Source of the DNA: Epiperipatus broadwayi
Taxonomy: Eukaryota > Onychophora > Udeonychophora > Euonychophora > Peripatidae
DNA: 64,000 bases
Direction: 5' to 3'
NCBI GenBank assembly: GCA_028023455.1
Contig: JAQFVV010012574.1
Span: 2,466,101-2,530,100, forward strand
Shown: in pieces, positions 22,991-35,318 of the stretch
How positions within the stretch are numbered: the first letter of the stretch is position 1
Layout: every line of letters begins with the position of its first letter
The notes under the pieces: generated by a model
Seen by the model: only the letters and a program-made list of their open reading frames with translations
The model's database searches: none
What the model was told of the DNA's origin: nothing
Made by a program: the position numbers and the translations under genes

Positions 22991-25658
22991 ATTTGCAATC
23001 AATTATAAACAAATGACAGGATACACATTTCATCCAGGATGGAAAAATTTCTATTCACATAATAACACCAATAGCTTCACTATAATAGATTTTTAAAAAA
23101 TAAATATTCTCTTAACTTATATATTTATGCTTACCAATATTTCAAGTGAAAACCTGTTTTATTTCTAGTGTGTTATGTGTGTAACAAAAGTATTTGGTAG
23201 TTTATTATCATTTATTCTGTCAAATTTTAAGATACAAGTTTTGTGGACAGTATATAAATAAAATTTAATCAGTATTAACTATCTTATTTTATGGCAAGGT
23301 GTCTTCATTATAAAGCAAAAGTCATATTCATCAGAATTGTTAACTGTAGAGTTGTACTTTCTAGCCTTATCATCTAATTAAAAATAGCTAGATATTTGAA
23401 GAAAAAAAAAACATCAACTAAACTTATATAGAAATTCTCAGCTATTTAAAGCAATTTTAAACTTCTATCCAGAATGGTACTGGCAGATAGTTATACCTTA
23501 CCATGATGATTGTTATATTTTTATACATGTTTATTATAAATATTTAGCTGATTAAATGTTATATTGTACATATAATTATTAAAATTATATAAATGTCATA
23601 TTTCTTCAATTATCAGTATATCTACATGTGATCATTGTCAATGTAGTAATCCAGTTTTGTTTTGCATTTTTCTCATTAAATTGATATGCATCAACAGATC
23701 AGCCAAAACACATGTTGAATTTGATAGAACTATGCAAGAAAGTACTGGTTGTTCCAGTCTGTTGAATGGGGAGTCATGATATAGTTGTAAGCTTTTCTGT
23801 ACATCCTACATAATCTAAAGCCAAAACACTAACTTTTGTAAATGGATTATTAACACATAAATATATGTTATCCTTCATGAAGTTTGGACAGGATAATCAA
23901 GAATTCATTTAAATCTTTCATTATTTGGTTCCATCATGTCAGTATTGATTCATGATGATCATGTGAACACCACTTTCAAAAGGATTTAATATCTGCTTAA
24001 TTTTACAAACAAGCAAAAACTATATTATTATAACATTGTTTTCATCCATCTCATTGCTATTTGTTTGTTTTTTTTTTGCTTTTACTACTAAACTTTCACA
24101 GCGTTATACACATTTTTCTTAGGAATTAAATCAAATATTTTATATAATAAAGCTTTATGGTATATACATATCGAATTTTAAAAATAGCAAATTTATAAAA
24201 TGAAAAGGTACTTGGATGAAATTTGGGTTAGAATTATAATTTTTTTGCTAGGTTAATTGAAAGGTAGGTATAACTAGGGTTTTAGCTGATGGCTTCATGC
24301 CTGAAATATTGGCTACAGTAGTCTTTTATTTTGGTTAATATTTTGACATTTATTTATTTTTTTTGGAATTTTGGTTTGTGATAATTATTTTTATAAAATT
24401 TTATTTAAATAATATTAATACATGTAATTATAAAAGTAAATGAACGAACTTCTGAAAGAAACAGGTTCACATAAATAAAGATGTAAAGATAAAATATCTA
24501 TTTGAAAGTAAACTCCAGCCAAGTCGTATTTAACTATCAAGATAATTAATTCATTGAATTATTGTTCTAACAACTATCTATTCTTTGAAGTGTAATCATT
24601 TTGATAAATCATTTAGATAACTGAAATGTTGACTTGTAAACATTTTAAATTTTATTATTACATAATGCCTTTTGAGGTTCTTATGGTTTTTAATTATATA
24701 TTGTGTAGCATTTTTATTATTATTATTTTTTATGTATTTTAAAATTATGCAAATAATAGTTAATACTTTTATTTTGAAGTCAACTTTTCTTCCCAAGCTT
24801 TTTTTTTTAATTTGATGTAATTGGATATTTTTTTTACATAAATATATTTATTATTAAAATATCTTTGTTTCAAAAATTAATTGTTGTATTTAAATAGTAA
24901 TGGATTTTTATAGGTATTGATTAAGATATGTCATGAGTTAGGGTTTAAATCATGAGCAGATGGTACAATTTTTTCAAATAACAAGCTTAAACGTTTTATC
25001 TTAAATTAATTACTACAGCTAAATCTCTCAATTATTTCTGAAAAAACTTATTAGCACAGAGTAGGTCCAGATTTAAGATTGAAGGAATCCCTAAGCTGAA
25101 TATTTTTGAGTGCTCTCCCAAATCCAAGCATGATATTTGAGAAACACAAATAAAATTTTACTGATTGATAAAGTGGATTACTAGAAATCTGACAAATATT
25201 TAATGTTTTTTATACTAACATTTTTAGCTAACTGCCACGGATCAAAAATAAGTCATTATTTTGCTCTAACACATGAGTTGATAAATTTTTATCTATAAAA
25301 ATATTTTATATTTTCATTATTGAACCATTGAGCCCCTGAAGTAGGAGACTTCTAAACTATACCATATTTAGCTTTTGGATCGAACCCAATTTATCACTAA
25401 TATTGCTAGAATATCACTTAAGCTAAAAAATAGTAAACAATATTTAAAATATAGTGATATGCCACACAGTTATATAAATTTTCCCATAAAAATAAAGTAA
25501 GCTATTTCTTTCTCTTTTTTTTGACAACTAATCATTAGATTATTTTAAAAATGTACACAATTATATCACTTATCATTCATTTTAATTTTTGTTTATTATT
25601 TATTTGTTAATTTATAACTTTGACAACTATAAACTAATTGTTGATAATAGTATACAAT
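22991..25658. other. AT-rich intergenic stretch
   Basis: No gene-like frame. Short frames here have AT-driven composition and no motif. No repeat family could be assigned. Confidence 0.4.
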
Positions 25659-25660
25659 CC

Positions 25661-25687
<27 letters not shown>
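25661..25687. repeat. (AT)n(GT)n microsatellite
   Basis: AT dinucleotides run directly into GT dinucleotides. Confidence 0.9.
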
Positions 25688-25691
<4 letters not shown>

Positions 25692-25977
25692 ATTTTAGAA
25701 AAAAAGTTGTAACAATTTATGTAATATTTTAAATACATGTATAGTATTTATATTTTAAGCTAGATGTAATTAGATGGGATTTGAACCCAGACTTTCAAGC
25801 TCCCTTTAGTCATTCACTCCATCTTTTACAACTGATACATGTGAAAAAGATAAATGATCTCCAATATACATTGGGCTGAACCAGCACTCATCAATTAGTC
25901 CATTGAAGTTTGGGGATTTGATATCTTAATGTAAACCAAACATTGGTTGTATATATGTTTGAAAGATGATGACCTGG

Positions 25978-26021
25978 ACCAATTGATGAGTGCTGGCTAA
26001 GCACAAAATACATATATTGGA
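25978..26021 (+). ncRNA. Hammerhead motif, family I, first in array
   Basis: ACCAA (25978-25982), UUGAUGA in place of CUGAUGA, perfect stem II GUGCU...AGCAC, AAAA in place of GAAA, UUGGA (26017-26021). Two core substitutions make activity unlikely. Confidence 0.55.
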
Positions 26022-26443
26022 GATCGTTTATCTTTTTCACATGTATATTAGTTGAATAAGATAAAGTGGATGACTAAAGGGAGTTTGAAAGTCTGGGTTC
26101 AAATCCACTCTAAGTACACCTAGCTTAAAATATAAATAATATACATGTATTTAAAATATTGCATATTTAGCCTGTATTCTGCCCTTCCCTCTTCTGTGTA
26201 TTTAACTGGGCATAAGGTTTTACATATGAGGATTCAGATTGATTTACTGTCAATATGAGTATGACACAACAAAAATTGGTAAACAAGGGGTTTGAATGCA
26301 CCATCATCAGATTTTCAATGATATGATTGGCTGAAGGGTTGGAGAATGGAGAAGATTGAAGCCTGTCCATTGAAGTTGGGGATTTTCCATCTAAATGTAA
26401 ACCTGGCACTGGTTGTATATATGTGTGAAAGATGATGGTCTGC

Positions 26444-26487
26444 ACCAACTAATGTATCCTGGTTCAACACAAAATATGTTTATTGGA
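26444..26487 (+). ncRNA. Hammerhead motif, family I, second in array, degenerate
   Basis: ACCAA, CUAAUGU, a weakened stem II, AAAA, UAUGUUUA, UUGGA. Position and flanks are conserved but the core is broken. Confidence 0.45.
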
Positions 26488-26921
26488 GATCATTTATCTT
26501 TTTAACATGCATATGGTCATGTGTATTGATTGTATAAGATGGAATGGATTACTAAAGAGAGCTTGAAAGTCGTGTTCAAATCCTTTCTAATTACATCTCA
26601 CTTAAAATATAAATACTACACGCATATTTAAGATATTCCATATTCAACCTGTATTCTGCCCATCCCCCTTCTGTTTATTTGATTAGGTTTAAGATCCTAC
26701 GTATGAGGGTTCAGATTGACTTACAGTCAATATGGATATGACATAACAAAAATTGGTAAACAAGGGGTTTGAACACACCATTATCAAATCTTTAAAGATA
26801 TGAATGGCTGAAGAGTTGGAGAGTGCAGAATATTGAAGCCCGTCCATTGAAGTTTGGGGATTTGCTATCTTAATATAGATCAAGCACTGGTTGTACATAT
26901 CTGTGAAAGATGATGATCCAA

Positions 26922-26965
26922 ACCAATTGATGAGTATTGGTTCAGCACGAAATACATATATTGGA
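26922..26965 (+). ncRNA. Hammerhead motif, family I, third in array
   Basis: ACCAA (26922-26926), UUGAUGA (C3 to U), stem II with GGUUC loop (26934-26948), GAAA intact (26949-26952), short stem III, U-A, UUGGA (26961-26965). There is a single core substitution. Confidence 0.55.
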
Positions 26966-27060
26966 GATCATTTATCTTTATCGCATGTATCGATTGTATA
27001 AGATGAGTGGATGATTAAAGGGAGCTTGAAATTCTGATTTCAAATCCTCTCTAATTGTAA

Positions 27061-27947
27061 CAGTTTATGAATACAATTTAGAAAGTATGCAGAAGAAAAA
27101 TTTCTGGTTATGCAAATCTTTGCATTTCAGAGGGAAAATTACTATTCGATATTTTTAAAAATAGGAATCAATGAGAAAGATAACTATTCATTTAGAATGG
27201 AAATCTTGACAGACATTATGACTAGAAATTTGCAGTTTTGTAATTCGACCCATTCACGTAATAACTTCCGTGTCAAATAACCATTTATACATTTTGGAAA
27301 TAACCAGACATTGCTACTATAATCCTAGTAATATGTATGTATTGAGGAATGTATGTTGAGCAAATTGTTAAAAGAATATTTTAAATGAATAATTTGAAAA
27401 TTGTCATGTGTCTGAAAATATTCATGACCTTTCTATGCAAAAAAAAAAAATATGTCTGTAGTAATAAAAATATCATAAGTTCTTATTTTTAATCAGCTGG
27501 GAAGAAATTAATCTTATCAAACTTTGATAATGTAATCCAATTTAAAAGATATATTTCATTAATCAGTCATTGGATGGCTGCCAGCGAATATGATACACAA
27601 TCTTTCATCTTTTTTTTTTTTTAAAACAAAATATTAATGCTGTTTGTTACTACATTATTTGTTTCTCGCAAAGTCATCGTTATAAAGTTTTGATTATATT
27701 GATTACACAGTTACAATGTAAAATATAGCCAAAATTAAACACAAACCTGATACTGTACTGTATTAATAAAACTATTAGCATTGTCGTTACTGCGATTCTT
27801 AACTATTAAAGAATAATAATAAGCAGATAAAATTCTTCTTAAATATATATATGCAACTATATAATATAATTATTTTCATAATATTTTGCATTCTATAGCA
27901 TTAAAAAGCATATTCGTGTACAGATGTATGCAAATCCTAACTATTAA
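27061..27947. other. AT-rich intergenic stretch
   Basis: Nothing recognised beyond poly-A and poly-T runs. Confidence 0.4.
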
Positions 27948-28181
27948 GTGGTGGTGGGATATTACGTTGATGCGATTTTAGTTCAACCATTCAGAAATTA
28001 TTTGAAATTAATTTTTTCATTGAGTACACAAGATTTATTCTTTCGTTATATTTGGAAACCAATCAAAAAGCAAACATATGTAGCCTGTTTGGTGGCAGAG
28101 GAAACGAAGAATGCCAAAACTTTGACTTGCTTAACGCACCAAGAATTCACACGTCTACGTATGTATGTGAAGAAAAATTGA
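27948..28181 (+). CDS. Unrecognised 77-codon frame, possible exon or transposon piece
   Basis: The frame opens with an alternative codon and reads to a stop at 28181. It lies in a patch of somewhat higher GC than its surroundings. The product has no transmembrane or signal pattern and is mixed hydrophobic and basic, with an IWKPIKKQTYVACL segment followed by a charged stretch. I recognise no family. It could be a decayed transposase fragment, an exon, or chance. No splice signals convinced me. Confidence 0.2.
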   Translation: MVVGYYVDAILVQPFRNYLKLIFSLSTQDLFFRYIWKPIKKQTYVACLVAEETKNAKTLTCLTHQEFTRLRMYVKKN

Positions 28182-28799
28182 TACCCAAGTTTGAATTTTT
28201 ATTCATATAAATAAAATATATAATATAATTTAGTGAGGTAAGGATGCAACAAATTATAAAATTAATGTATAAATATACGTTTTAAATAATGCACATGATT
28301 ATAAAAAGCTTTTAAATAAGTGACTGCACAATAAAGGTCTTTTCTCCTTCTCATAGGTAAAGTGAAGGGCAAGACATTTATCCACCAGGTTTGCTGGGTG
28401 TTACGAGTTTACATGATTCTTCATTCTTATTTTATAGTTAAAATATATAAATACCAATTTGCCAACCAATATTGGATGGTTAACTGATTGGAGCCTGAAA
28501 AAGTTAGTTTTATCTAGTCTGGATTCAAACATTATGACGTGCATATATCAAATGCGCCTTTCAGCATATGAAAATGCGTGTTCAAAATGTTAATCAATCA
28601 CAGCACTAATATATAGAACAACTATTAAATCATGTATAAAGAACTAAGTCTGTATTTAGGTGATAAAAATATTATTTTAATTAGTAGACAGATTACCATT
28701 ATATGTGATACATATATATTTATCTGACTTCAATGTTTTTGTTAATTAACACAATTAATTAAGATTTTAACAATATTATTTTATGTATATGTGTATATT
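28182..28799. other. AT-rich intergenic stretch
   Basis: No recognisable feature. Confidence 0.35.
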
Positions 28800-28804
28800 T
28801 AATA

Positions 28805-29180
28805 TTAGCAATAGCAAACTCTCCAGACAATAATGCCATCCAGTGCAAGCTTTAGTAATCAATGGATACAGGAAAGCTTTTGCATAAAATTGCCATCTAG
28901 TGCCTACTCATCCAATATTCCAAGACTAGTTTCTAGCATGTGTCTTTTATCAGTGAAGAGCTACTAAAGCTTACAATGGGTGGCTGTCTGAGGTGTAAGC
29001 ATAGTAAATGGTGATCATGTGATGTTTTATTGGTTTTATACTGTTCTCGCCTGTAGGATGATGGTGACTGTGGTTTTTGATAAACCAAGGATACCAAAAT
29101 ATATAGATGCTGAACTGGATTCAGATCTATATGACTATACAAGCAAATGAGCTTGAATTGAAAACACATTAATGTATTTT
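28805..29180 (-). repeat. Foldback repeat family II, left copy
   Basis: The reverse complement matches 29230-29520 in blocks: ACTCTCCAGACA-TAATGCCA, TAATCAATGGATACAGGAA, GCCATCTAGTGCC, CTAGTTTCTAGC. The family ends in GGTGATCATGTGATGTTT, here at 29010-29027 on the plus strand. A decayed hammerhead-like core lies at 28921-28960 (CUGAUAA...GAAAC on the minus strand). Confidence 0.65.
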
Positions 29181-29229
29181 CATCTTGAGTTCCTAGCTTT
29201 ATAGTTAACTAAAAATAGATAAAAGCTGG

Positions 29230-29520
29230 CTGCTGGACAGTTGCATTAAATCCTTAGATCTAGGTGCTGTGCTCTTAGATCCAAAGATCCTCATTGATTA
29301 AAGCCACAAGCTAGAAACTAATCTGGGGATATTGTATGAGTTGGCACTAGATGGGGATTTTGTGCAAAAACCTTCCTGTATTCATTGATTATTAAAGCTT
29401 GCATTGGATGGCACTACTGTCTGAAGAGTTTGCCACTGCTAATAACAGCTTGTGTAAGCATAGGAAATGGTGATCATGTGATGTTTTGTTGGTTTTAAAT
29501 TTAATATTCATTTTCCCTTT
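29230..29520 (+). repeat. Foldback repeat family II, right copy
   Basis: Inverted partner of 28805-29180. It contains the hammerhead-like element at 29287-29330 and ends with GGTGATCATGTGATGTTTTG. Related copies lie at 44335-44645 and, reduced to the flanking hairpin, at 47965-48127. Confidence 0.65.
29287..29330 (+). ncRNA. Hammerhead-like motif, family II
   Basis: AUCCUCA (29287-29293) pairs over seven positions with UGGGGAU (29324-29330) as stem I. Between them are UUGAUUA (core CUGAUGA with two changes), an AGC-CACAA-GCU hairpin, GAAA (29314-29317) and a short CUAAUC stem III/cleavage segment. The copy at 44441-44485 keeps CUGAUGA. Confidence 0.45.
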
Positions 29521-31440
29521 GTTTGTATTTGTAATTCAAATTTGCATAAGCCTGTTTGTATGACCCACAGACAGTAAATCTACTGTGTATGGGGTGCAAT
29601 GACAGAAAAAGAAAGATCAAGGAGGTGTGATTTATTGCCAACCTTAGAAATGGAATAAACAAAACAGAAAACACCATACAGTTATCTCATGAATAGAATA
29701 TTTAAACGGCCTAATTTAAATAAAAAATGTGTGCATAATTTACATTATAGTATAAATAAGCAGCAATAATAATTAATTTAAGAAAGCTATGATCATGGTG
29801 AACTTCACCGAAAGTGCACTCAATTTTAGTTTATAAAGAGCAAAGAAACCATTTCATTATGCAGATGAACAGATGTATGCAATTTTGAAACATATACAGT
29901 ATATATTTGTATATTTAAAAAATTTTTAAATATTCAATGTATATGAATAATAATCAAAATTTAAAATAGTTTAAATATATACATATATAGTTTTTTTTCT
30001 TATCCCTTATTCTTTTTGGTATAATATTTTTAAAATAAGTTTTTTATTTGTTGTAATGAATTTATTCAATATTTGTTTTAACTGGACACTTTAAGACAAC
30101 AAAGGAATTGATTTCTAACACAATATGTTGTCAGCTCAGATTTATTGCTAGTATTAAAAGTTTGAAATTGTCATTTATTATGCAGCTTTCTCCATGATTG
30201 ACATGTTGCATTGTTCAGCATCTTTTCTTAGTTAAGTTACTTGAATTTGAAATTAGGCTTTTTTTTTTTTGAATAATTTAAATCATTTCAGAGGATAGTT
30301 GGCAAATGATTCAAACTGCTTTCGCTGCTCAACTTTGCTGAGATATTTTGCTCACCAGCCTGAAAAATTTTAGCATGCAAGTTATAAATTTATAAAAGTT
30401 CTAAAATAATTTTCTTAATGTGTTCAAGGGAAATCAATGACTTTTTTGTAAATTTTGAGGCATTGGGGGGGGGGGGCTACAGTAGCATTGTTGCCATTTC
30501 TGGCTTTTTGTCATTATTTTGCAGTTATTTATAATGTTAATTTTATCATTATTTCTAAAATTATTTTTTTAAAAAATCTGAAGATATCTGCATATCACTG
30601 TAAATTTAAATATGAGAGTAAACTGATAATGTTTGATTGATTATATCATAATACTAAGAATCTGACAGTATTTTTGGTCCAGGCATTTCAGAGGGTATTT
30701 TATTGTTTAGTATTTCCCCCCCAAAAAAAATTGTAAATTTTCAACCATTTTTTACACATTTAAGCTTATTTACATATTTGTAAAATATTTATTTTAAATT
30801 AAAAAACTATCTGATTACAATTACATTTTATTTGAAAATATTTCTTTTTAAGATGACAAGTTGTAAAAATGTAGTTATGGGTAAAGCAAGAGACTATTTT
30901 TATTGGCTAACAAGAATTGTTTTCATAAACAACAGTAAATAATTTTTTTGTGAAATTTTAATAATAATAAGTAAATTTTGAGTTTTAAAAAATATTTTCA
31001 TTCTTTTACAATGTCTCAATAAAAATAATTTTTCATTTTAAAAATGGAATTCAAATACAAAATATTTCTTTCAGCAATTTTTACGAAGAGATAATAATAT
31101 TAAGATCCAATGATATGACTGAAATTGTCACTAGAATTTTTCAAATAAGAATGATTAAAACAAATTATTTTTTTATTTTAAAAAAACTCTAACAATTAAC
31201 TTTTTAAGTTGAAAGAATTGTACATACTGTTCAGTTTTCAAATAATTCAGTAAATGAAGAATTATAGATTTATTATTAAAAACAATTAACTCTTTATTAT
31301 TAAATCATGATTGTACAGCTTTGTTAGATATTTAGAGAAGAATGGTTCAGATAATATTGATTGTTCATCTGATATATTATAATCTTCTGTTATGTTACAT
31401 TAATGGATATGATGCCGTAATTTATTTAATTTACCATTGC
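29521..31440. other. AT-rich intergenic stretch with a G12 run
   Basis: A run of twelve G lies at 30465-30476. Nothing else stands out. Confidence 0.4.
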
Positions 31441-31920
31441 TTGTGATATTATGTTATTGTTTTTTTTTTTTTTTATAGATGAAGCTCATTTAGATCAATA
31501 AATATTTTTATTATCCATTTCAATTTTAATAATAGCAGTTTGTGCTGTTGTTGCATGAGATTTTTTCCTACAAAGACAGTTTTTATTTTATTTTTTAGAT
31601 TCTTTATCTTCTGTTTGGAGTAATTCTGTTTGTTCTGTCATTGATTTAGAACTCTCCAATAAAGACATTTTATTCATTTGTCTTCAATCATTAAATTATG
31701 CATAGATTTTTCTAACATAATTACTTGATTTTTAAACTTATTATTTAGATCTAGTTTTTTTCTTTAATTTCTTTTTATCTTCGTATTTGCATAATATTAT
31801 CTAAATTATACTCTTTCCACTTACCTGAACCATTTTCTGCATTTCTATCTTCTTCCAAGCCTATGGAGCCCTATATTAATTTTATGAAAGGCTGCTGTGC
31901 TTCTTTTTATTATAAGATTT
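31441..31920. other. Pyrimidine-rich stretch
   Basis: The minus strand is rich in Glu/Lys-coding triplets between stops (31590-31870). This could be a decayed coiled-coil gag or ORF1-like region, but frames are short and the assignment is speculative. Confidence 0.2.
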
Positions 31921-31942
31921 TGATTTAAAAAGATATAAATAG

Positions 31943-32184
31943 AATGTTTTTATTTTAAAATTTGTCACTACAAAGAATACATTAAAAACTAGACTTAGAC
32001 AACATTTATATGACAAAAATTTAAATATTTACATACATTGTAAAGTTTTAGGTCATAAAGATTTTAATATTAAAATGTTGGAAGGGGTTAAAAATTACAG
32101 AGAAAGGATGGTAAAAGAATATTTTTATATAAAAAAATATAATCCTACTTTAAATAGAATTAATGGAATAGATAAGGAATCTTA
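31943..32184 (+). pseudogene. Penelope-like element fragment (family C), GIY-YIG end
   Basis: An open stretch after a stop at 31940-31942 reads VTTKNTLKTRLRQHL, then a conserved VLGHKDFNIKML segment and NYRERMVKEYFYI, ending at TAA 32182-32184. It lines up with the GIY-YIG C-terminus of family B (TTKNKLATRLKQHL ... HKDFKIEPLE ... YYERIIKE) but is clearly diverged from it, so it is a separate lineage. The RT domain is absent. Confidence 0.65.
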
Positions 32185-32710
32185 AATAATATATAATTAA
32201 AATAAATGTTTAAATAGGTTTAGGTAAATTGTTAAAAGGTTTTTTTTTTTTTTTTTTTATAAAAAAAAATGTTTATATTTGTTTTATATTCATTTAAAGC
32301 TATAGTTTAGGAATGTAGTTTTTGAGATGGGTTTTAGATAAGATTTAAAAAGGGGGAGGTTATTTGAAATTAAGGTTGGTTTTTAAATTTGTATAAAAAG
32401 TTTCTTGGATGATTTTAAGAACAGATTTATAATTAAATAATGTAAAAGAAAATGTAATAAAAAATAGCAGTGGGAGAGAGATGTGAGTAAAATATAATTA
32501 TGTATGTTTAATATGTTTGTTACTGTTTATGTTAATGTAAGATGAAGATATTTATGTAATTGAAGTTTATTTATAAATATGTATTTCATTGTTGTTGCAG
32601 ATCCTTCACAATGACTGTATAACGATAAAGACAGTTGAAACGTTGGAGTTTTGTATTATATAAATATATGTTCAGTGGTGATTTAAAAAAATAAAGTTTT
32701 TGAAAAGAAA
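32185..32710 (+). other. 3' untranslated tail of PLE family C
   Basis: It ends with GATAAAGACAGTTGAAACG at 32622-32640 followed by an A-rich tail. PLE and some LINE 3' ends commonly carry a 'GA(T)AAGNC...GAAACG' element of this kind. The boundary near 32710 is approximate. Confidence 0.5.
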
Positions 32711-33397
32711 AAGAAGGATTTTTAATTTGCTCATGTTAATATATATTACAAACATGTAATGAGACTGGTATGTCACAATATATATATTGTGAGATTTTTA
32801 TATATACATTATAAATAAGATTTTATGAACAAAAGATGTAAGTAAATATTTTGAATTTGACCAAAAATATGATTATTTATTAATCACTTAAATAGCATCA
32901 ACTAAAAACTATAATAATAAAAAAGTTTTAACAACCATTAGATAATTCTTCCAAACTTGTACTGTTCAATTTAGTATGAAAAGGTAAAATAAAATAAAAC
33001 TAATAAGAAAGTATTAAAAGCACTAAGCTATTGAAATAAACAATCTTTAGAATGATTTCAGCTATCCAGATTATCAGACTTAAACTTCATTTCAACGTTG
33101 ATATTATTAACAAGCAAACCTATATATATATAGTGTAATGGATTCAAAAAAGAAGTAATATATAATTTATAAATAATAACGTGTAAGTAATTATTTATAT
33201 ATTACAAGTGTTAATTTGTGCAATTTTATGATATCAATATTTGAGTAAACAAAATAAAATACTTATAATGCAATAAATTATTTTATTTTCTGGAATGTTT
33301 TTTTTTTTTTGGCAAATTCTCATTCAAAATAAATGAAATTTTTAATAGAGGGAATCATTCTAGACTTAATTTATATATTTGCAAATAAGATTTTTTT

Positions 33398-33428
33398 TAT
33401 TATTATTATTATCATCATCATCATCATC
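33398..33428. repeat. (ATT)n(ATC)n microsatellite
   Basis: ATT repeats switch to ATC repeats within about 30 bp. Confidence 0.9.
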
Positions 33429-33498
33429 TAAGTATTTTTATCACTATAAACCTCCCTTCCTTCAATATAAGAAAACATTTCACTTTTTCTTAGGCCGT

Positions 33499-33535
33499 GA
33501 ATGAATGAATGAATGGATAGATAGATAGGTAGATC
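33499..33535. repeat. (GAAT)n(GATA)n microsatellite
   Basis: GAAT repeats are followed by imperfect GATA repeats. Confidence 0.9.
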
Positions 33536-33825
33536 TATCAATAGGAGAGAGGGGTGGATAACATTACTGAGACTTAGTTGGCTTATGTCACCTTAGATTT
33601 AGAAGATTTGCTGTTCAATCCCAAAACCTGTTCATTTAACAAAAACTATCATGCAAATAATGAGTTTTATATTAAATTTAATATTCTTAGATATTATTGT
33701 AGTCTTGCAAATAGATTCAGGAGTCTACACAATAGATAAATATCCATGACAAATATAAACCATGAACCATTTACTTTCTGACTGAAAAATAACGCAATCA
33801 AAATCAGCATTGAATGGTTTAATGA

Positions 33826-33915
33826 AGCCATGAATGAATCTTTCTTTTAGTTGGAAGCTCTGCAGATTCTTTTATATTGAATGTGAGTTGATAATTGTCT
33901 AATCCCTGAACTAAA
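33826..33915 (+). repeat. Dispersed repeat, second copy
   Basis: Short diverged match to 14087-14180 (CATGAATGAATCTTT and CTCTGCAG). The family is unknown. Confidence 0.35.
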
Positions 33916-35207
33916 TAAAGATGCCAAAAAAAAAAGTAAATCCCACTCAGTAAATTCAATCTTATGATTAGGATCATCTTCATTCAGGATCTATACCAAT
34001 CTTGGAATATAGATTTTTTATTTTACATGTTTTAAAATTTCATGTACAGTGAATTTAAAGATCCCGATTTTAATAAGTAGCTTGTTGGAAGACTCATGAT
34101 ATTTTTTAGAAAAGTCGTAAGATTTCTTACATTTTAATTTATATTGTGGGTGTGTGAGTTTCCCTGGTCAATGCTTGTGTATATTTTGTACAATGTTATT
34201 CTCTTCAAAGTATTTAATAGTAACCTAAATCTTAGACTAATAGAGTAGTTGAGTGTGATATTCATTTCCAAACTCTTTATGGATTTAGTTGATAATTTTC
34301 TGACGTTCTACGTCATTCAAATTTTTACTGCTCAAATGTAAATTTGATGTTAACCATTTATTGTATCCAATTTTTGTGTATAAATTGTCATATCAGTAAC
34401 TATTTGTTTCATAGTTTTGTATTTGTCGCTGATATGTAAGACAGTGGCATATTGAATAAGTAATTGGCATTTCAAACCAAATATTTTATCAAGGTTCATA
34501 GTTTTTCCAAACTGCTTATATTTTCTATTTACACATTTTAACACACCTGTCACACATACACATTTATATTAAAAGGACTAAATCTTATTATGAGGAGCTA
34601 TTTTGTACTCATCTGGAAATTATTTATTTACTCTAACTCATTTTGTTAATAGATGTATCAAAATCTGTATTTGGATATAATAGCTCTACTGTCTTAAGCT
34701 TACAGTAGATGGCTTTGGAGTTTGATAAAGAGAACTGCTCTTGACAACATAGTATAAAATTTAGCTAAAAACTTAATAATTGTCTCTGTGTGAAGTTAAA
34801 ATAAAAACTATAAAATAATTTTTTTGTATCAAAGAATAAACTACTAGTAATAAATAAAACATTCTTTTTTTCATATGCCATATTTTAAAAGAAGTTTGGT
34901 AATCATGAGACTATAGAAATTTTAAAATATAAACTGTAAAGAGAGATGTGTTTGATAGTAAGTCCAATCACACTGTGAGTTTTTGAGTCTTGTTCCATCT
35001 TATGGGAGTTTTAGTGATAACTTTACCAAGAATTCAACTATTTCACTGAATTTCACAATAAAAAAAATTATACTTAAATGACTTTTATTTAGAAATGGTC
35101 TACTATTATAATTATATGTAAGTAAATGAATATAATTTTATGAGTGTTGAAAATATGAGAAAAAATATTACATTCTAGATTAGTCAACTATTTATTGTTC
35201 AGTGAGG
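33916..35207. other. AT-rich intergenic stretch
   Basis: A 67-codon minus-strand frame at 34350-34553 has no known motif. Nothing else was seen. Confidence 0.35.
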
Positions 35208-35318
35208 TTTTTTTTTTCATGTGTTAAAGCATCAGCCAGGAAGCAAACTTGCAAACCCGGGACAACTGCTTGTAAGGCAGCTGTGCTGACCATTCGACCA
35301 CCACTTCCTTTTTCCAAT
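35208..35318 (-). mobile_element. tRNA-derived SINE, full copy
   Basis: Minus strand: GTGGTGGTCGAATGGTCAGC (A-box region), GCTGCCTTACAAGCAGTTGTC, CCCGGGTTTGC (B-box region), CTTCCTGGCTGATGC, TAACACATG and a poly-A run. It is the most complete of the three copies of this SINE (others 125-198 and 9391-9488). Confidence 0.8.

Larger units (their letters stand above)
25770..27060 (+). repeat. Hammerhead repeat family I, tandem array
   Basis: After a short inverted fragment at 25770-25925, three direct copies follow. Their ribozyme regions end in the expected cleavage sites at 26016, 26482 and 26960, giving spacings of 466 and 478 bp. Each unit repeats the order: GAGCTTGAAAGTC...TTCAAATCC (B-box-like), AT-rich linker, ATGAGGATTCAGATTGA, ACAAGGGGTTTGAA, GATTTTCAATG, GAAGCCTGTCCATTGAAG, ribozyme. 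The direct head-to-tail order is what rolling-circle or circular-RNA templates produce. Confidence 0.75.
32711..33825. other. AT-rich intergenic stretch with simple repeats
   Basis: It contains a TAT/ATC trinucleotide tract (33398-33428) and a GAAT/GATA tetranucleotide tract (33499-33535). No coding signal. Confidence 0.5.

Noticed and set aside
26167-26898. Two similar minus-strand frames
   Set aside because: Antisense frames of tandem family I repeats.
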